From an uncultured Oscillospiraceae bacterium (GTDB taxonomy: Bacteria > Bacillota > Clostridia > Oscillospirales > Oscillospiraceae): DNA of 64,000 nt. A program made the position numbers and the translations under genes. The DNA lies in the NCBI GenBank assembly GCA_910587645.1, contig CAJUNA010000041.1:1-64000 (forward strand), in the 5' to 3' direction. The notes beneath the pieces are model-generated. The model did not search any database, was not told the DNA's origin, and was given only the letters and a program-made list of their open reading frames with translations. This document shows, in pieces, positions 33,855 through 43,600 of the stretch (within the stretch, counting starts at the first letter, position 1; every line of letters begins with the position of its first letter).

Positions 33855-34928
33855 TCAGTCGCCGAAGCTGATGCCCAGAAGCTTGGCCTCCTTGACAATA
33901 GAGGAATCCGGGTCTACCATCTTCAGCTTCCCGGCCACTTCTTCCAGGGGTACCTTCACGATCTCCCGGTTTTTGTAGCCTACCATGAAGCCGTACTCGT
34001 TTTTCAAAATCAGCTTCCCGGCTTCGCTGCCCAGGCGGGACGCGAATACACGGTCGTAGGGGCATGGGCTGCCGCCCCGCTGGGTGTGGCCCGGCACCGT
34101 GACCCGGACCTCTAAACCGCACCGCTTGCCCAGCTCCTCCGCTATCTCATAAGAGACGGAAGGCTGGGTGCGTTTGGACAGCTTCTTTTTATACTCCTTT
34201 TTGGACAGCTCCGCGTCCTTCTTGGAAATGGCCCCCTCGGCTACCGCCAGGATGGTGAAGCGGCTGCCGCCGTCGTGGCGCTCCTTGATTTTCTTCGCCA
34301 ATTTGTCGATGTCGTAGGGAATCTCCGGAATCAGGATGATGTCCGCGCCGCCGGCTATGCCCGCGTTCAGCGTCAGCCAGCCTACCTTATGGCCCATGAC
34401 CTCCACAACGAAAATCCGGCCGTGGGACGCGGCGGTGGTGTGGATGCAGTCGATCGCCTCCGTTGCCACGTTCACCGCGCTCTGGAAGCCGAAGGTCATG
34501 TCCGTCCCCCAAAGGTCGTTGTCGATGGTCTTGGGCAGGGTGATGACGTTCAGCCCCTCCGTGCGCAGCAGGTTGGCCGTCTTATGGGTGCCGTTGCCCC
34601 CTAAAATCACCAGGCAGTCCAATTGCAGCTTGTAGTAGGTCTGCTTCATGGCCGCCACCTTGTCTACGCCGTCTTCGCCGGGAACCTGGATGGTCTTGAA
34701 CGGCGTACGGCTGGTCCCAAGGAACGTTCCGCCCTTGGTCAGGATGCCCGTAAAGTCGGCGTAGGTCAATAGCTTGAACCGGCCATAGATCAAGCCCTGG
34801 TATCCATCCTGAAAGCCGTAGATTTCTACTTTTTCGCCGGAGTTGAACAGCGCCTTGGCAACGCCGCGCATGGCCGCGTTCAAAGCTTGGCAGTCCCCGC
34901 CGCTGGTCAACATTCCAATTCTTTTCAT
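33855..34928 (-). CDS. pfkA: 6-phosphofructokinase, variant active site
   Basis: PFK phosphorylates fructose 6-phosphate in glycolysis. It has 357 residues and begins MKRIGMLTSGGDCQALNAAM. Residues that divide ATP- from PPi-using enzymes are mixed: GGNGT (110-114) keeps the ATP-type glycine, whereas PKTIDND (132-138) has the lysine typical of PPi enzymes and of a group of ATP enzymes from actinobacteria. The catalytic Asp is 136. ATP use is the likelier reading. AAGGAGGG precedes the ATG at 34928. Confidence 0.92.
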   Translation of the reverse strand: MKRIGMLTSGGDCQALNAAMRGVAKALFNSGEKVEIYGFQDGYQGLIYGRFKLLTYADFTGILTKGGTFLGTSRTPFKTIQVPGEDGVDKVAAMKQTYYKLQLDCLVILGGNGTHKTANLLRTEGLNVITLPKTIDNDLWGTDMTFGFQSAVNVATEAIDCIHTTAASHGRIFVVEVMGHKVGWLTLNAGIAGGADIILIPEIPYDIDKLAKKIKERHDGGSRFTILAVAEGAISKKDAELSKKEYKKKLSKRTQPSVSYEIAEELGKRCGLEVRVTVPGHTQRGGSPCPYDRVFASRLGSEAGKLILKNEYGFMVGYKNREIVKVPLEEVAGKLKMVDPDSSIVKEAKLLGISFGD

Positions 34929-34986
34929 GAACAAGCCCTCCTTGCTGTTTGCCGCTTTCTGACTGGAGAAGAACGGCTTTGTCCTT

Positions 34987-35015
34987 ATTATAACGCAACA
35001 CACCCCCAGGTACAA
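34987..35015 (-). promoter_or_regulatory. SigA-type promoter of pfkA
   Basis: On the minus strand TTGTAC (35015-35010), 17-bp spacer, TATAAT (34992-34987), about 60 bp before the pfkA start. Confidence 0.75.
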
Positions 35016-35066
35016 GGGAAATTTATGAAAAATCCCCATCTCCTTCTGCAAAATCACCCCTATTGA

Positions 35067-35095
35067 TTGACATTCCCGCCGGAGTGTGATACGCT
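35067..35095 (+). promoter_or_regulatory. SigA-type promoter of the aminotransferase-aldolase-kinase operon
   Basis: TTGACA (35067-35072), 17-bp spacer, TACGCT (35090-35095). Confidence 0.7.
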
Positions 35096-35106
35096 TGTTA
35101 TAAGAC

Positions 35107-35122
35107 GTGAATTTTGGTTCAC
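35107..35122 (+). promoter_or_regulatory. Inverted repeat in the leader, candidate TetR operator
   Basis: GTGAA (35107-35111) and TTCAC (35118-35122) form a 16-bp palindrome around TTTTGG, just after the predicted start of transcription. A TetR-family gene is the third gene of this operon, so autoregulation through this site is plausible. Confidence 0.45.
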
Positions 35123-35146
35123 AAGAGGAAATGGAGGATTTGCCAT

Positions 35147-36637
35147 ATGGGTTACAACGGTTTTGCCATAGACGAGTACCTGGACGCGGCGGCGGTGACC
35201 GCGCAGTTGGACGCGCTCATCCAGAAGCCCGTCTGGTCTATCCGGCGGGAGAAGCTGGCGGACTATGTAGAGAACTATTTTAACCAGAAATGCCCCACGT
35301 CCCGGGCGATGATCTCCCAGGCAAAAAAAATCATCCCCGGTGGGGTGCAGCATAACCTGGCCTTTAACTACCCGTTCCCCATTGTCATCACCAAGGCCGA
35401 GGGGGCCAAGCTGTGGGACATAGACGGCAACTGGTACTACGACCTGCTCCAGGCGGGCGGCCCCACCATTTTAGGCAGCAACATGCCGGCGGTCCGGGAT
35501 CAGGTAATCGAGCTTTTGAACACCTGCGGGCCGTCCACAGGGCTGTTCCACGAGTATGAGTACAAGCTGGCAAAAAAAATTTCCGACCTGGTGCCATCGG
35601 TGGAAATGTTCCGGATGCTTGGTTCCGGTACGGAAGCCGCCATGTGCGCGGCACGGATTGCGCGGCTGAAAACAGGGAAAAAAAACATCCTCAAAATGGG
35701 CGGGGCCTACCACGGCTGGTCTGACCAGCTCGCCTACGGGATGCGTGTCCCGGGCACCAAGGGCATCATGTCCAAGGGTGTGCCGGACTTTGTATTCAAG
35801 CACACCGGCGAATTTTTCCCCAACGACCTGGAAGACCTGGAACGGAAGCTGAAAGCCAACCGCCTGACCGGCGGCACGGCGGCGGTGTACCTGGAGCCGG
35901 TGGGGCCGGAGAGCGGTACACGGCCTGTCAGCCGGGAGTTTGTCCGGGGCGCTGCCCGGCTGGCGCGGCAGTACGGGGCGCTGCTGATTTTTGACGAGGT
36001 GGTCACCGGCTTCCGCATTGGCCTGAGCGGCGCGCAGGGATTTTTCGGCGTAGACCCGGATTTGACCGTGTTCGGGAAAATCATCGCCGGCGGTTATCCC
36101 GGCGCCGGCGGCGTAGGCGGCCACGCCGACTGTATGGCCCACCTGGGTGCGGGCCTGGATTCCTCCGGGAAGAAGGTGCCAAAGGCCCTGTGCGGCGGCA
36201 CTATGGCGGCGACGCCGGTGTCCTGCGCGGCGGGATACTATACCTTGTGCGAGATCGAGCGCACTGACGCTTGCGAGAGGGCGGGACGGATGGGGGACCG
36301 GCTGACCCGGGGTCTCCAGCTTCTCATTAAAAAGTACAACCTACCCTTTGTGGCTTTCAACCAAGGCTCCATATGCCACCTGGACAACGCGGGCACCATG
36401 CACTTCTGCATCGACTGGAAAAAGCCCTGGACAATCCCGGAGATTCTCAAGCAGACCAGCATCCGGCAGAAGGAAATGGAGCACATGGGCGCGGCTTACA
36501 TGGCGGAAGGGATCGTCACATTGGCTGGCTCCCGCCTGTATACCAGCGCGGCCTATACAGAGGAGATGATCGATGACGTGCTGGCCCGGTTTGACCGGGT
36601 GTTCGCGTCCTGCGGGCCTCTGGAGGTTCAGCCATGA
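35147..36637 (+). CDS. Class-III aminotransferase (glutamate-1-semialdehyde aminomutase-like)
   Basis: This PLP enzyme has 496 residues. A long N-terminal region is followed by the class-III core: GSGTEAAMCAARIARLKTGK, GGAYHGWSDQ, LLIFDEVVTGFRIG (PLP-binding Asp) and the Schiff-base Lys311 in FGKIIAGGYPGAGGVGG. It resembles glutamate-1-semialdehyde aminomutases and related omega-aminotransferases, but no haem genes are near. The operon partners suggest catabolism of an amino sugar or hydroxy-amino acid. GGAGG precedes the ATG at 35147. Confidence 0.88.
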   Translation: MGYNGFAIDEYLDAAAVTAQLDALIQKPVWSIRREKLADYVENYFNQKCPTSRAMISQAKKIIPGGVQHNLAFNYPFPIVITKAEGAKLWDIDGNWYYDLLQAGGPTILGSNMPAVRDQVIELLNTCGPSTGLFHEYEYKLAKKISDLVPSVEMFRMLGSGTEAAMCAARIARLKTGKKNILKMGGAYHGWSDQLAYGMRVPGTKGIMSKGVPDFVFKHTGEFFPNDLEDLERKLKANRLTGGTAAVYLEPVGPESGTRPVSREFVRGAARLARQYGALLIFDEVVTGFRIGLSGAQGFFGVDPDLTVFGKIIAGGYPGAGGVGGHADCMAHLGAGLDSSGKKVPKALCGGTMAATPVSCAAGYYTLCEIERTDACERAGRMGDRLTRGLQLLIKKYNLPFVAFNQGSICHLDNAGTMHFCIDWKKPWTIPEILKQTSIRQKEMEHMGAAYMAEGIVTLAGSRLYTSAAYTEEMIDDVLARFDRVFASCGPLEVQP

Positions 36638-37737
36638 CCGCCCTGGAAACCCGGGGGCGGGAACAGGTTCTCGCGGCGGCCAGGCGGCTGGTGGAGGAAC
36701 GGCTGATTGCGCGCACCTGGGGCAACATCAGCGTCCGCGTGTCGGAGACGCAGTTTTTGATTACCCCCAGCGGGCTGGCCTACGAAACCCTGCGGGCGGA
36801 TCAGCTTGTGCTGGTGGATATCGCGGACGGCTCTTACCACGGCCCGGTAAAGCCCTCCAGCGAGAAGGGCATCCATGCCGCCGCCTACCGCCTCCGCCCG
36901 GAGGCTGGTTTTGTCATCCACACCCACCAGTACTGGGCATCGGTGGCGGGGGTAGCCGGGACAGCGGTCACCGGATTTATCCACCCCCTGCTGGGAAAAC
37001 GCGTTCCCTGCGCCGCCTACGGCCTGCCGGGGACCAAGAGCCTGCGGCGGGCCGTGGAGGCGGAAATGGCGGCGTGGCCGGACTGCCGGGCTTTCCTCCT
37101 GCGCAACCACGGGGCGCTGTGCCTGGGAAAGGATATGGAGGACGCTTTTGCCGCCGCGCAGGCTTTGGAGGAGGTCTGTGAAAACCGGGTCATGGACGCC
37201 ATGGGAGAGCCGGAACCGCTGCCTGTGCCCCCGGATTTGGGGAGCAGCATCCGGGAAGGCGACAGCTTTATCCTGACCCGGGGCGGGGTCAGCCGGCGGT
37301 ATCCCCTTGCGGGGACCGGCCTACCCTCCGCCGCCGCCCTCCACGCGGCGGTCTACCGTGGGGGGAACTTCCGGCAGGTGGTTCACGGAACCGGCTGGGA
37401 GACGCTGGCCGTCTGCGGCCAGCGCCGTCTGCGGCCTTATCTGGACGACCTGGCTCAAATCGCCGGAGCGGACATCCGCTGCGTCCCGCCGGATCCCAAG
37501 CATGTGGAAAAAGCCATCCGCGGCCGGAACGCGGTACTGCTCCGCGGCGCCGGGGCGCTGTGCGCCGGAACGGAAGAAGGGGATGCGGAAGCAGTCCGGG
37601 TCTTGCTGCGCAAGGGCTGCGCCGCCTGCCTGTATGCCCGCGAGGTTCCCAGGTGCCGCCCTCTGGGCGAAGGGGACGCCAGGCTTCAGCGGGTGATTTA
37701 CCAGCGGTCCTACGCCAGGAAGAAGCCGTCATGCTGA
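36634..37737 (+). CDS. Class II aldolase with a degenerate second aldolase domain
   Basis: This 367-residue protein is longer than the usual 210-230. The first half is a class II (FucA/AraD) aldolase: SSEKGIHAA (catalytic Glu), zinc ligands His96 and His98 in VIHTHQYW, and His159 in RNHGALCLG. The second half (about 225-360) repeats the fold in degraded form, with HTH replaced and NHGAL appearing as RGAGALCAG. It overlaps the aminotransferase by 4 bp (ATGA). Likely a retro-aldol cleavage of a phosphorylated sugar made by the downstream kinase. Confidence 0.85.
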   Translation: MTALETRGREQVLAAARRLVEERLIARTWGNISVRVSETQFLITPSGLAYETLRADQLVLVDIADGSYHGPVKPSSEKGIHAAAYRLRPEAGFVIHTHQYWASVAGVAGTAVTGFIHPLLGKRVPCAAYGLPGTKSLRRAVEAEMAAWPDCRAFLLRNHGALCLGKDMEDAFAAAQALEEVCENRVMDAMGEPEPLPVPPDLGSSIREGDSFILTRGGVSRRYPLAGTGLPSAAALHAAVYRGGNFRQVVHGTGWETLAVCGQRRLRPYLDDLAQIAGADIRCVPPDPKHVEKAIRGRNAVLLRGAGALCAGTEEGDAEAVRVLLRKGCAACLYAREVPRCRPLGEGDARLQRVIYQRSYARKKPSC

Positions 37738-38411
37738 AAAAACTGTCCGGGGAGCGGCTGGACGCAGTCCTGGAAGCCGGGGTGGAAGAGTTCGCCCTCC
37801 ATGGCGCTGCCGGGGCCAATATGCGCGCCATAGCGGACCGGGCGGGGGTCAGCGTGGGAGCCTTATACAAGTACTACGGCGACAAGGACGGCCTTTTCCG
37901 GGCCTGCCTGGACCGGAGCCTGCGGGCAGTCCAGGAAGCCCTTGAGGAGGCCACCAGAGCGCCTGCGGGAATGAAGGAGTATGCCCGGCGGGTGATTCGC
38001 GCCATGCTCCGGTTCTCCCGGGAGCACGGCGGATATGTGCGGCTGTACTGCGCCATCGCCGCTTCCGGCGGGGCGGATGCCGCAGGGCTGGCCGGAGAGC
38101 TGGAAGGGGCTGCGGCAGGGTTTTACACCCGCTTCATCTCCGCCGGACAGGACGCCGGGGATTTGCGGCGGGACATGGACCCGGGGATGTTCGCCTTCTT
38201 TTTCGACAACCTGCTGATGGCGGCGCAGTTCGCCGGATGCTGCGCGTATTACCGGGAACGGTTCCGGCTCTACTGCGGCGGGGCCTTGGAGGAGCAAGAG
38301 GAACGGCTGGAACGGGAATTGCTGAAATTTTTGGAATCCGCCTTTACCTTTGCAGCGGAGGATATCTCCCACCGGCAAGGGGACAGTATGTGTGGGGAGG
38401 GATGGGAATGA
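37731..38411 (+). CDS. TetR/AcrR-family transcriptional regulator
   Basis: This 226-residue repressor-type protein has an N-terminal helix-turn-helix (ANMRAIADRAGVSVGALYKYYGDKDGLF at about 24-51) and a variable ligand-binding domain. It lies inside the operon, overlapping the aldolase by 7 bp and the kinase by 4 bp, so it likely controls these genes and responds to a pathway compound. The candidate operator is at 35107-35122. A long in-frame extension upstream inside the aldolase gene is not real. Confidence 0.88.
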   Translation: MLKKLSGERLDAVLEAGVEEFALHGAAGANMRAIADRAGVSVGALYKYYGDKDGLFRACLDRSLRAVQEALEEATRAPAGMKEYARRVIRAMLRFSREHGGYVRLYCAIAASGGADAAGLAGELEGAAAGFYTRFISAGQDAGDLRRDMDPGMFAFFFDNLLMAAQFAGCCAYYRERFRLYCGGALEEQEERLERELLKFLESAFTFAAEDISHRQGDSMCGEGWE

Positions 38412-39994
38412 CCTATGTGCTGGCCTATGATATCGGGACGACGGGGGTGAAAACCTGCCTGTTTTCCCTTGCGGAGCGGATCACCCTGCTGGACAGCGCC
38501 CAGGAGGGCTACGGCTTGTATCTTCTGGACGGCGGCGGCGCGGAACAGGATCCGGAGGAGTGGTGGCAGGCCATGTGCCATACTACCAAGGCCCTGTTCG
38601 AAAAAAGCCAGATCCGGCCGGAACAGGTGGCGGGACTGTCCTTCTGCTCTCAGATGCAGGGCTTGGTGCTGGTGGACCGGGAGGGGAGGCCAGTACGCAG
38701 GGCGATGAGCTACATGGACCAGCGGGCGGGGGAGGAGCTGAAAAAAGGCCTTGCCCACGGCCCGCAAATCGCCGGGGCCAACATAGGGAAGCTGCTGCGC
38801 TGTCTCCGCGCCACGGGGGCGGTGCCCAGCAGCGTCAAGGACCCGGTCTGGAAATACAAATGGGTGCAGGCCCATGAGCCGGAAGCCTTCGCCCGGACGG
38901 CGTACTGGCTGGACGTGAAGGACTACCTGATCCTGCGCTGCACAGGCAAGGCGGCGGCCACGGAGGATTCCGCCTACGCCGCCCTGCTCTATGACACCCG
39001 GAAACGGGCATGGAGCGAGCCGCTGTGCCGGATGTTCGGCGTGGAAATGGCCCACCTGCCGCCGGTAGTCCAGGCCCAGGAGCGGATTGGCGGCCTGGCT
39101 GGCCGGGCGGCGGCGGAATTGGGGCTGGCGTCCGGTACACCGGTATTCGGCGGCGGCGGGGACGCGTCCCTTATCGGCGTAGGGGCCGGGGCGGTGAAGG
39201 TGGGGGATACCCACATTTACTGCGGCACCTCCGGCTGGGTCTCCACGGTGACGGACCGGCAGCGGGTGGATGTAAACGCTATGATTGCCGCCATCGTGGG
39301 GGCAAGGCCGGGGCGGTACAACTACTTCGCAGAGATGGAGACCGCCGGGAAATGCCTGGAGTGGGTAAAGGACCACCTTGCCTTGGATGAAATTGGCGTA
39401 TATTTGGAGAAAAAAGATGTGGCTGGCAGCCAGGAGACGGTGTACGTCAGCTTGTACGACTACCTCACCGAGACGGTGGAAAAAATCCCGCCGGGGGCGG
39501 GGGGCGTGGTCTTTGCGCCCTGGCTCCACGGCAACCGCTGTCCCTTCGAGGACCCAGCGGCGGCGGGGATGTTCTTCAACATCCGGCTGGACACCGGGAA
39601 GACGGAGCTGATCCGGGCGGTGCTGGAAGGGGTATGCTTCCATCTGCGTTGGATGCTGGAGTGCCAGGCAAAAAAAATCCCCACCTCCGACCCGGTGCGG
39701 TTCGTAGGCGGCGGCGCTTTGTCTCCGGTGACATGCCAGATTCTCGCCGATGTGACCGGACGGACTGTGGAAACCGTAGCCAGCCCCCAAAACGCAGGGA
39801 GCGTAGGCGCGGCGGCAGTGATGGCCGTGGGGCTGGGCATCGCGCCGGACTTGGACGGGGTAGGGGCGCTGATTCCCCCGGAACGCTGCTTCTCCCCCAA
39901 TGCCGCCCACCGGGCGGCCTATGACCGGAATTACGGCGTGTTCCGGAAGCTCTACGCCGCCAATCGGACAAATTTCCGGGCTTTGAACGGATAG
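38408..39994 (+). CDS. FGGY-family carbohydrate kinase
   Basis: This 528-residue kinase resembles xylulokinases and glycerol kinases. The N-terminal ATPase fold begins AYDIGTTGVKTCLF, and the substrate region contains YMDQRAGEE. The C-terminal fold shows GGGDASLIGVGAGAV, HIYCGTSGW and the FGGY signature region RFVGGGALSPVTCQILADVTG. GGGGAGGG lies about seven bases before ATG 38408, which overlaps the TetR stop. It probably phosphorylates the sugar or polyol that the aldolase then cleaves. Confidence 0.9.
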   Translation: MTYVLAYDIGTTGVKTCLFSLAERITLLDSAQEGYGLYLLDGGGAEQDPEEWWQAMCHTTKALFEKSQIRPEQVAGLSFCSQMQGLVLVDREGRPVRRAMSYMDQRAGEELKKGLAHGPQIAGANIGKLLRCLRATGAVPSSVKDPVWKYKWVQAHEPEAFARTAYWLDVKDYLILRCTGKAAATEDSAYAALLYDTRKRAWSEPLCRMFGVEMAHLPPVVQAQERIGGLAGRAAAELGLASGTPVFGGGGDASLIGVGAGAVKVGDTHIYCGTSGWVSTVTDRQRVDVNAMIAAIVGARPGRYNYFAEMETAGKCLEWVKDHLALDEIGVYLEKKDVAGSQETVYVSLYDYLTETVEKIPPGAGGVVFAPWLHGNRCPFEDPAAAGMFFNIRLDTGKTELIRAVLEGVCFHLRWMLECQAKKIPTSDPVRFVGGGALSPVTCQILADVTGRTVETVASPQNAGSVGAAAVMAVGLGIAPDLDGVGALIPPERCFSPNAAHRAAYDRNYGVFRKLYAANRTNFRALNG

Positions 39995-40009
39995 AAAGGA
40001 TGTACGCCT

Positions 40010-40432
40010 ATGAAACGGAAGGAACTGATCCGGTCGCTGAAGTTTTTGCTGTTCTCCCTGTCGGCGGGAATCATTGAGATCGGCGCGTTTTCACTCCTCA
40101 ACGAGCTGACCGCCTGGAGCTACTGGCCCTGCTACCTGATTGCCCTGACGCTGTCGGTGCTGTGGAATTTTACGCTGAACCGCCGCTACACCTTCCAGTC
40201 CGCCAGCAACGTGCCCAAGGCCATGGCCCTGGTGTTCGGGTTTTACTGCGTGTTTACGCCGCTGTCCACCTGGCTGGGGCATTATCTGGCGGATGTGCTG
40301 GGGTGGAACGAGTACCTGGTTACCGCGATCAATATGATCGCTAATTTTGTGCTGGAGTTCCTCTACGACCGGTTTGTGGTATTCCGGGACTCCCTGGATA
40401 CCAACAATGTGGCAGGGAAAAAGCGGGGGTAG
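40010..40432 (+). CDS. GtrA-like membrane protein
   Basis: This 140-residue integral membrane protein has four predicted helices and matches the GtrA family: FLLFSLSAGIIEIGAFSLLNEL, LIALTLSVLWNFTLNRRYTFQSA, and NFVLEFLYDRFVVFRD. GtrA proteins are thought to move lipid-linked sugars across the membrane, but that role for this copy is only inferred. It starts 15 bp after the kinase gene with AAAGGA upstream and ends the operon before a terminator. Confidence 0.85.
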   Translation: MKRKELIRSLKFLLFSLSAGIIEIGAFSLLNELTAWSYWPCYLIALTLSVLWNFTLNRRYTFQSASNVPKAMALVFGFYCVFTPLSTWLGHYLADVLGWNEYLVTAINMIANFVLEFLYDRFVVFRDSLDTNNVAGKKRG

Positions 40433-40469
40433 GTTGTCCCGCCAATGGAGCGGCAGGGCATTCCAAGAT

Positions 40470-40507
40470 AAACGGGGAACCGTCTTTGACAGGCGGCTCC
40501 CCGTTTT
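40470..40507 (+). terminator. Rho-independent terminator after the GtrA-like gene
   Basis: AAACGGGGA (40470-40478) and CCG (40480-40482) pair with CGG (40494-40496) and TCCCCGTTT (40498-40506), with one mismatch, and TTTT follows. It ends the aminotransferase-to-GtrA transcript before the smc promoter. Confidence 0.85.
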
Positions 40508-40539
40508 CGAAATCCGGCAGGGAACCTCTGACTTGCAAC

Positions 40540-40568
40540 TTGCAAAAGAAAGTCCGATGTGGTACAAT
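40540..40568 (+). promoter_or_regulatory. SigA-type promoter of smc
   Basis: TTGCAA (40540-40545), 17-bp spacer, TACAAT (40563-40568), about 98 bp before the GTG start. A second TTGCAA at 40533-40538 is a direct repeat. Confidence 0.72.
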
Positions 40569-40665
40569 AAACTGCTATGTTAGATTTTTTACGCCCTGAA
40601 AAATAACCCTTGGAACCGCTAGCGCGCAAGGATTTAAAAAGTTTTGAGAACAAGGGGGTGGTTCT

Positions 40666-43600
40666 GTGTACCTAAAAGCATTGGAGATCCAGGGATTTAA
40701 GTCCTTCCCGGATAAGACGGTGCTGAATTTCGGCGAGAACATCACCGCCATCGTAGGCCCCAACGGCTCTGGAAAATCCAATATATCCGATGCCATCTGC
40801 TGGGTCATGGGCGAGCAGTCCGTCCGGAGCCTTCGCGGCGATAAGATGGAGGATGTTATTTTTGGCGGCACCGAAAAGCGGGGGCCGGTAGGCTTCGCCC
40901 AGGTGACGCTGGTGCTGGACAACAGCGAGGGCATGTTCTCCGCCATTGAGAGCAGCGAGATAATGGTTACCCGCCGCTACTACCGCAGCGGCGAGAGCGA
41001 ATACTATATCAATAAACAGTCCGTACGTCTCAAGGATGTTAACGAGCTGTTCATGGATACAGGCTTAGGCCGGGAGGGATACTCCATTGTGGGCCAGGGC
41101 CGGATTGACGAAATCCTCTCTGTACGCAGTGCGGACCGGCGGGAAATCTTTGAGGAAGCGGCGGGCATCTCTAAATTCCGGCACCGGAAGGAAGAATCCG
41201 AACGCCGTTTGCAGCGCACAGAGGAAAACCTGGTGCGCATTAACGACAAGATCAGCGAGTTGGAGCTGCAAGTAAATCCCCTGCGGGAGCAAGCGGAGAC
41301 GGCGCGGCGGTTTCTGCTGCTGCGGGACGAGCAGAGGACGCTGGAAATCTCCCTGTGGATGGACCGGCTGGAGGAAATTAAAACCGCTAAAAACCGTTTG
41401 CAGGCCGAGTACGCCGCCGCCCAGGCCAAACAGATGGACGCCCAGGCCAAACAGGACGCGCTGTACGATGAAAACGACCGGTTTTCCTTGCGGATACAGG
41501 AGAATGACACCCGGCAGGAGCAGGCCCGCCAGGAAATGGAACGGCTCACCGGACAGGCCAGGGATCAGGAATCGGCGGCGGAGCTCATGCGCTCCACGAT
41601 CCAGCACCGGAAGGATTCTATCGCGGAGCTGGAAGCCGAGCTGGCCCGCCAGGATACCCGGAGACGGGACGCCGGGGCGGAAATCGATGGGCAGCGGCGG
41701 CAGTTGGCGGAATTGGCGGAACAGATAAGCGGCCTGGAATCGGAATTGGACGGCTTGCTGGAAAAGGCCCGCGCCGCCGCCGCAAGCGCGGGGGAAGCCG
41801 GCGGTGAAATCAACGCCTTGCAGGCTGGGGAAGCTTTGGCGGAAGCCGCTGCCGCTAAGGGACGGGAACGCCTGGCCGCCCTGGACGCCGCCCTGGAGCA
41901 GATGACGGGACGGCAGGAGATGGTAAAGCAGGAGCTGGAGACCATCGAAGCCCAGGGGGATTCTGCCGGGAAGGAAGCTAAGGCCGCCCAGCGGGCCTTG
42001 GAGGACGCCCGGGAGGATGCGGAAGCCGCCGCCAATGTAATTCAAGGCCATGCCCTCCGGATGGCGGGGCGGGAGAAGCAGGCGGAAGCCGCCGCCGCCG
42101 CGCTGGTTCAGCTTACCATGGAGCTGAATAACCTGGATGCCCGGGTCAGGATGCTGGCGGAGATGGAGAAGGAGTACGAGGGGTTCAACAAATCCGTCCG
42201 GCTGGTGATGCAGGCGGCGGAAAGGCATGTGCTCCGGGGCGTCCATGGCCCTGTGGCGAACCTCATGAAAACGGACGGGAAATATGCCGTCGCGCTGGAA
42301 ACCGCACTGGGCGCCGGGATGCAGAACATCGTGGTAGACCGGGAAGAGGAGGCGAAAAGCGCGATCCAGTTCCTGAAACAGCGGGACGGCGGACGGGCTA
42401 CTTTCCTTCCCTTGACCGCCATCCGCGGCGATGAACTGCGGGAGCGGGGGATTGAGGACGAAACCGGATTTGTGGGCATCGCCTCCCAGCTGGTGCGGTA
42501 TGACGGGCGGTATGATGGGATTTTTAAAAACCTCCTGGGCCGGACTGTGGTGGCGGAGGATTTGGACTGCGGCATCGCTATGGCGCGGAAGTATCAGAAC
42601 CGGTTCCGGATTGTAACCTTGGACGGCCAGCTTATCAACCGGGGCGGGTCGATGACCGGCGGAAGCGTTTCAAAAAGCGCGGGGGTGCTGTCCCGGGCCA
42701 ATGAGTTGGAGACGCTGGAAAAGCGGCGGGACGGATTGGCCGGCCGTTTGGCCGCCGCACAGAAGGAGAAGGATGATGCCGCCCGGGAACTGTCCGCCGC
42801 CCGGTATGAATTACAGGTGGCGGAAGGGCAGCGGCGGACGGCTGAGGACGCCGTGCTGAAACGGCAGGGCGAAGTCAATCAGTACGCCGCGCTGCTGGAG
42901 GGCATCAACGCCAGCAGGGAGAATCTGGAGGGCGAGGGGGAAGCCTTGGCCCAACGGCTGCGGGACAACCGGGCCCAGCGGGAAACCGTGCAAAATGAAA
43001 TCGCCGCCAAGGAAGCGGAAGCCGCCGCGCTGCGCCGGGATGCCCGGGAAAAGCTGGCAGGCCAGTCGGATTTGCAGGAGTACTCCAACCGCCTGAGCGC
43101 GGAAATGGCGGGGCGGAAGGAGCAGCTTGCGGGATTCCGGGCCAAGCGGGACGCGGAGACGGATGCGCTGGCGCGTATGGAGCAGTCCAGGCGGGATCTG
43201 GAGGGCGACCGGGAACAGCGGCTCAGGCGGATCCAGTCCTACCAGGCGGACATCCGGGAACATGAGGAGGAAATGGGGCGGCGGACCGAGGACGCCGCGT
43301 CCCTGCGGATGCAGGCCCAGGAGAAGAAGGATATGCTGAAGGCCTTGCAGGAAGCGCGGCTCCACCTGGAACAGGAACGCACGGCCATGGGCCAGCGGCT
43401 TAAGGAGAGCAATGATGCGCTGCTGGAAGCGGAACGGGAAACCAGCCGCCTGGAGCAGAAATTGAATACCGGCGGCATGGAAGAAAAGCAGATTTTAGAC
43501 AAGCTCTGGGAAAACTATGAGCTGAGCCACTCCGCCGCTATGGAGCAGAGGATCGAGCTGGAAAGCGAGGCGAAGGCTTCCAGGCGGGTGAATGAATTGA

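Noticed and set aside
37560..37730. N-terminal extension of the TetR protein
   Set aside because: It lies inside the aldolase gene, is rich in Arg/Gly/Pro and lacks a ribosome site; the helix-turn-helix starts soon after 37731.
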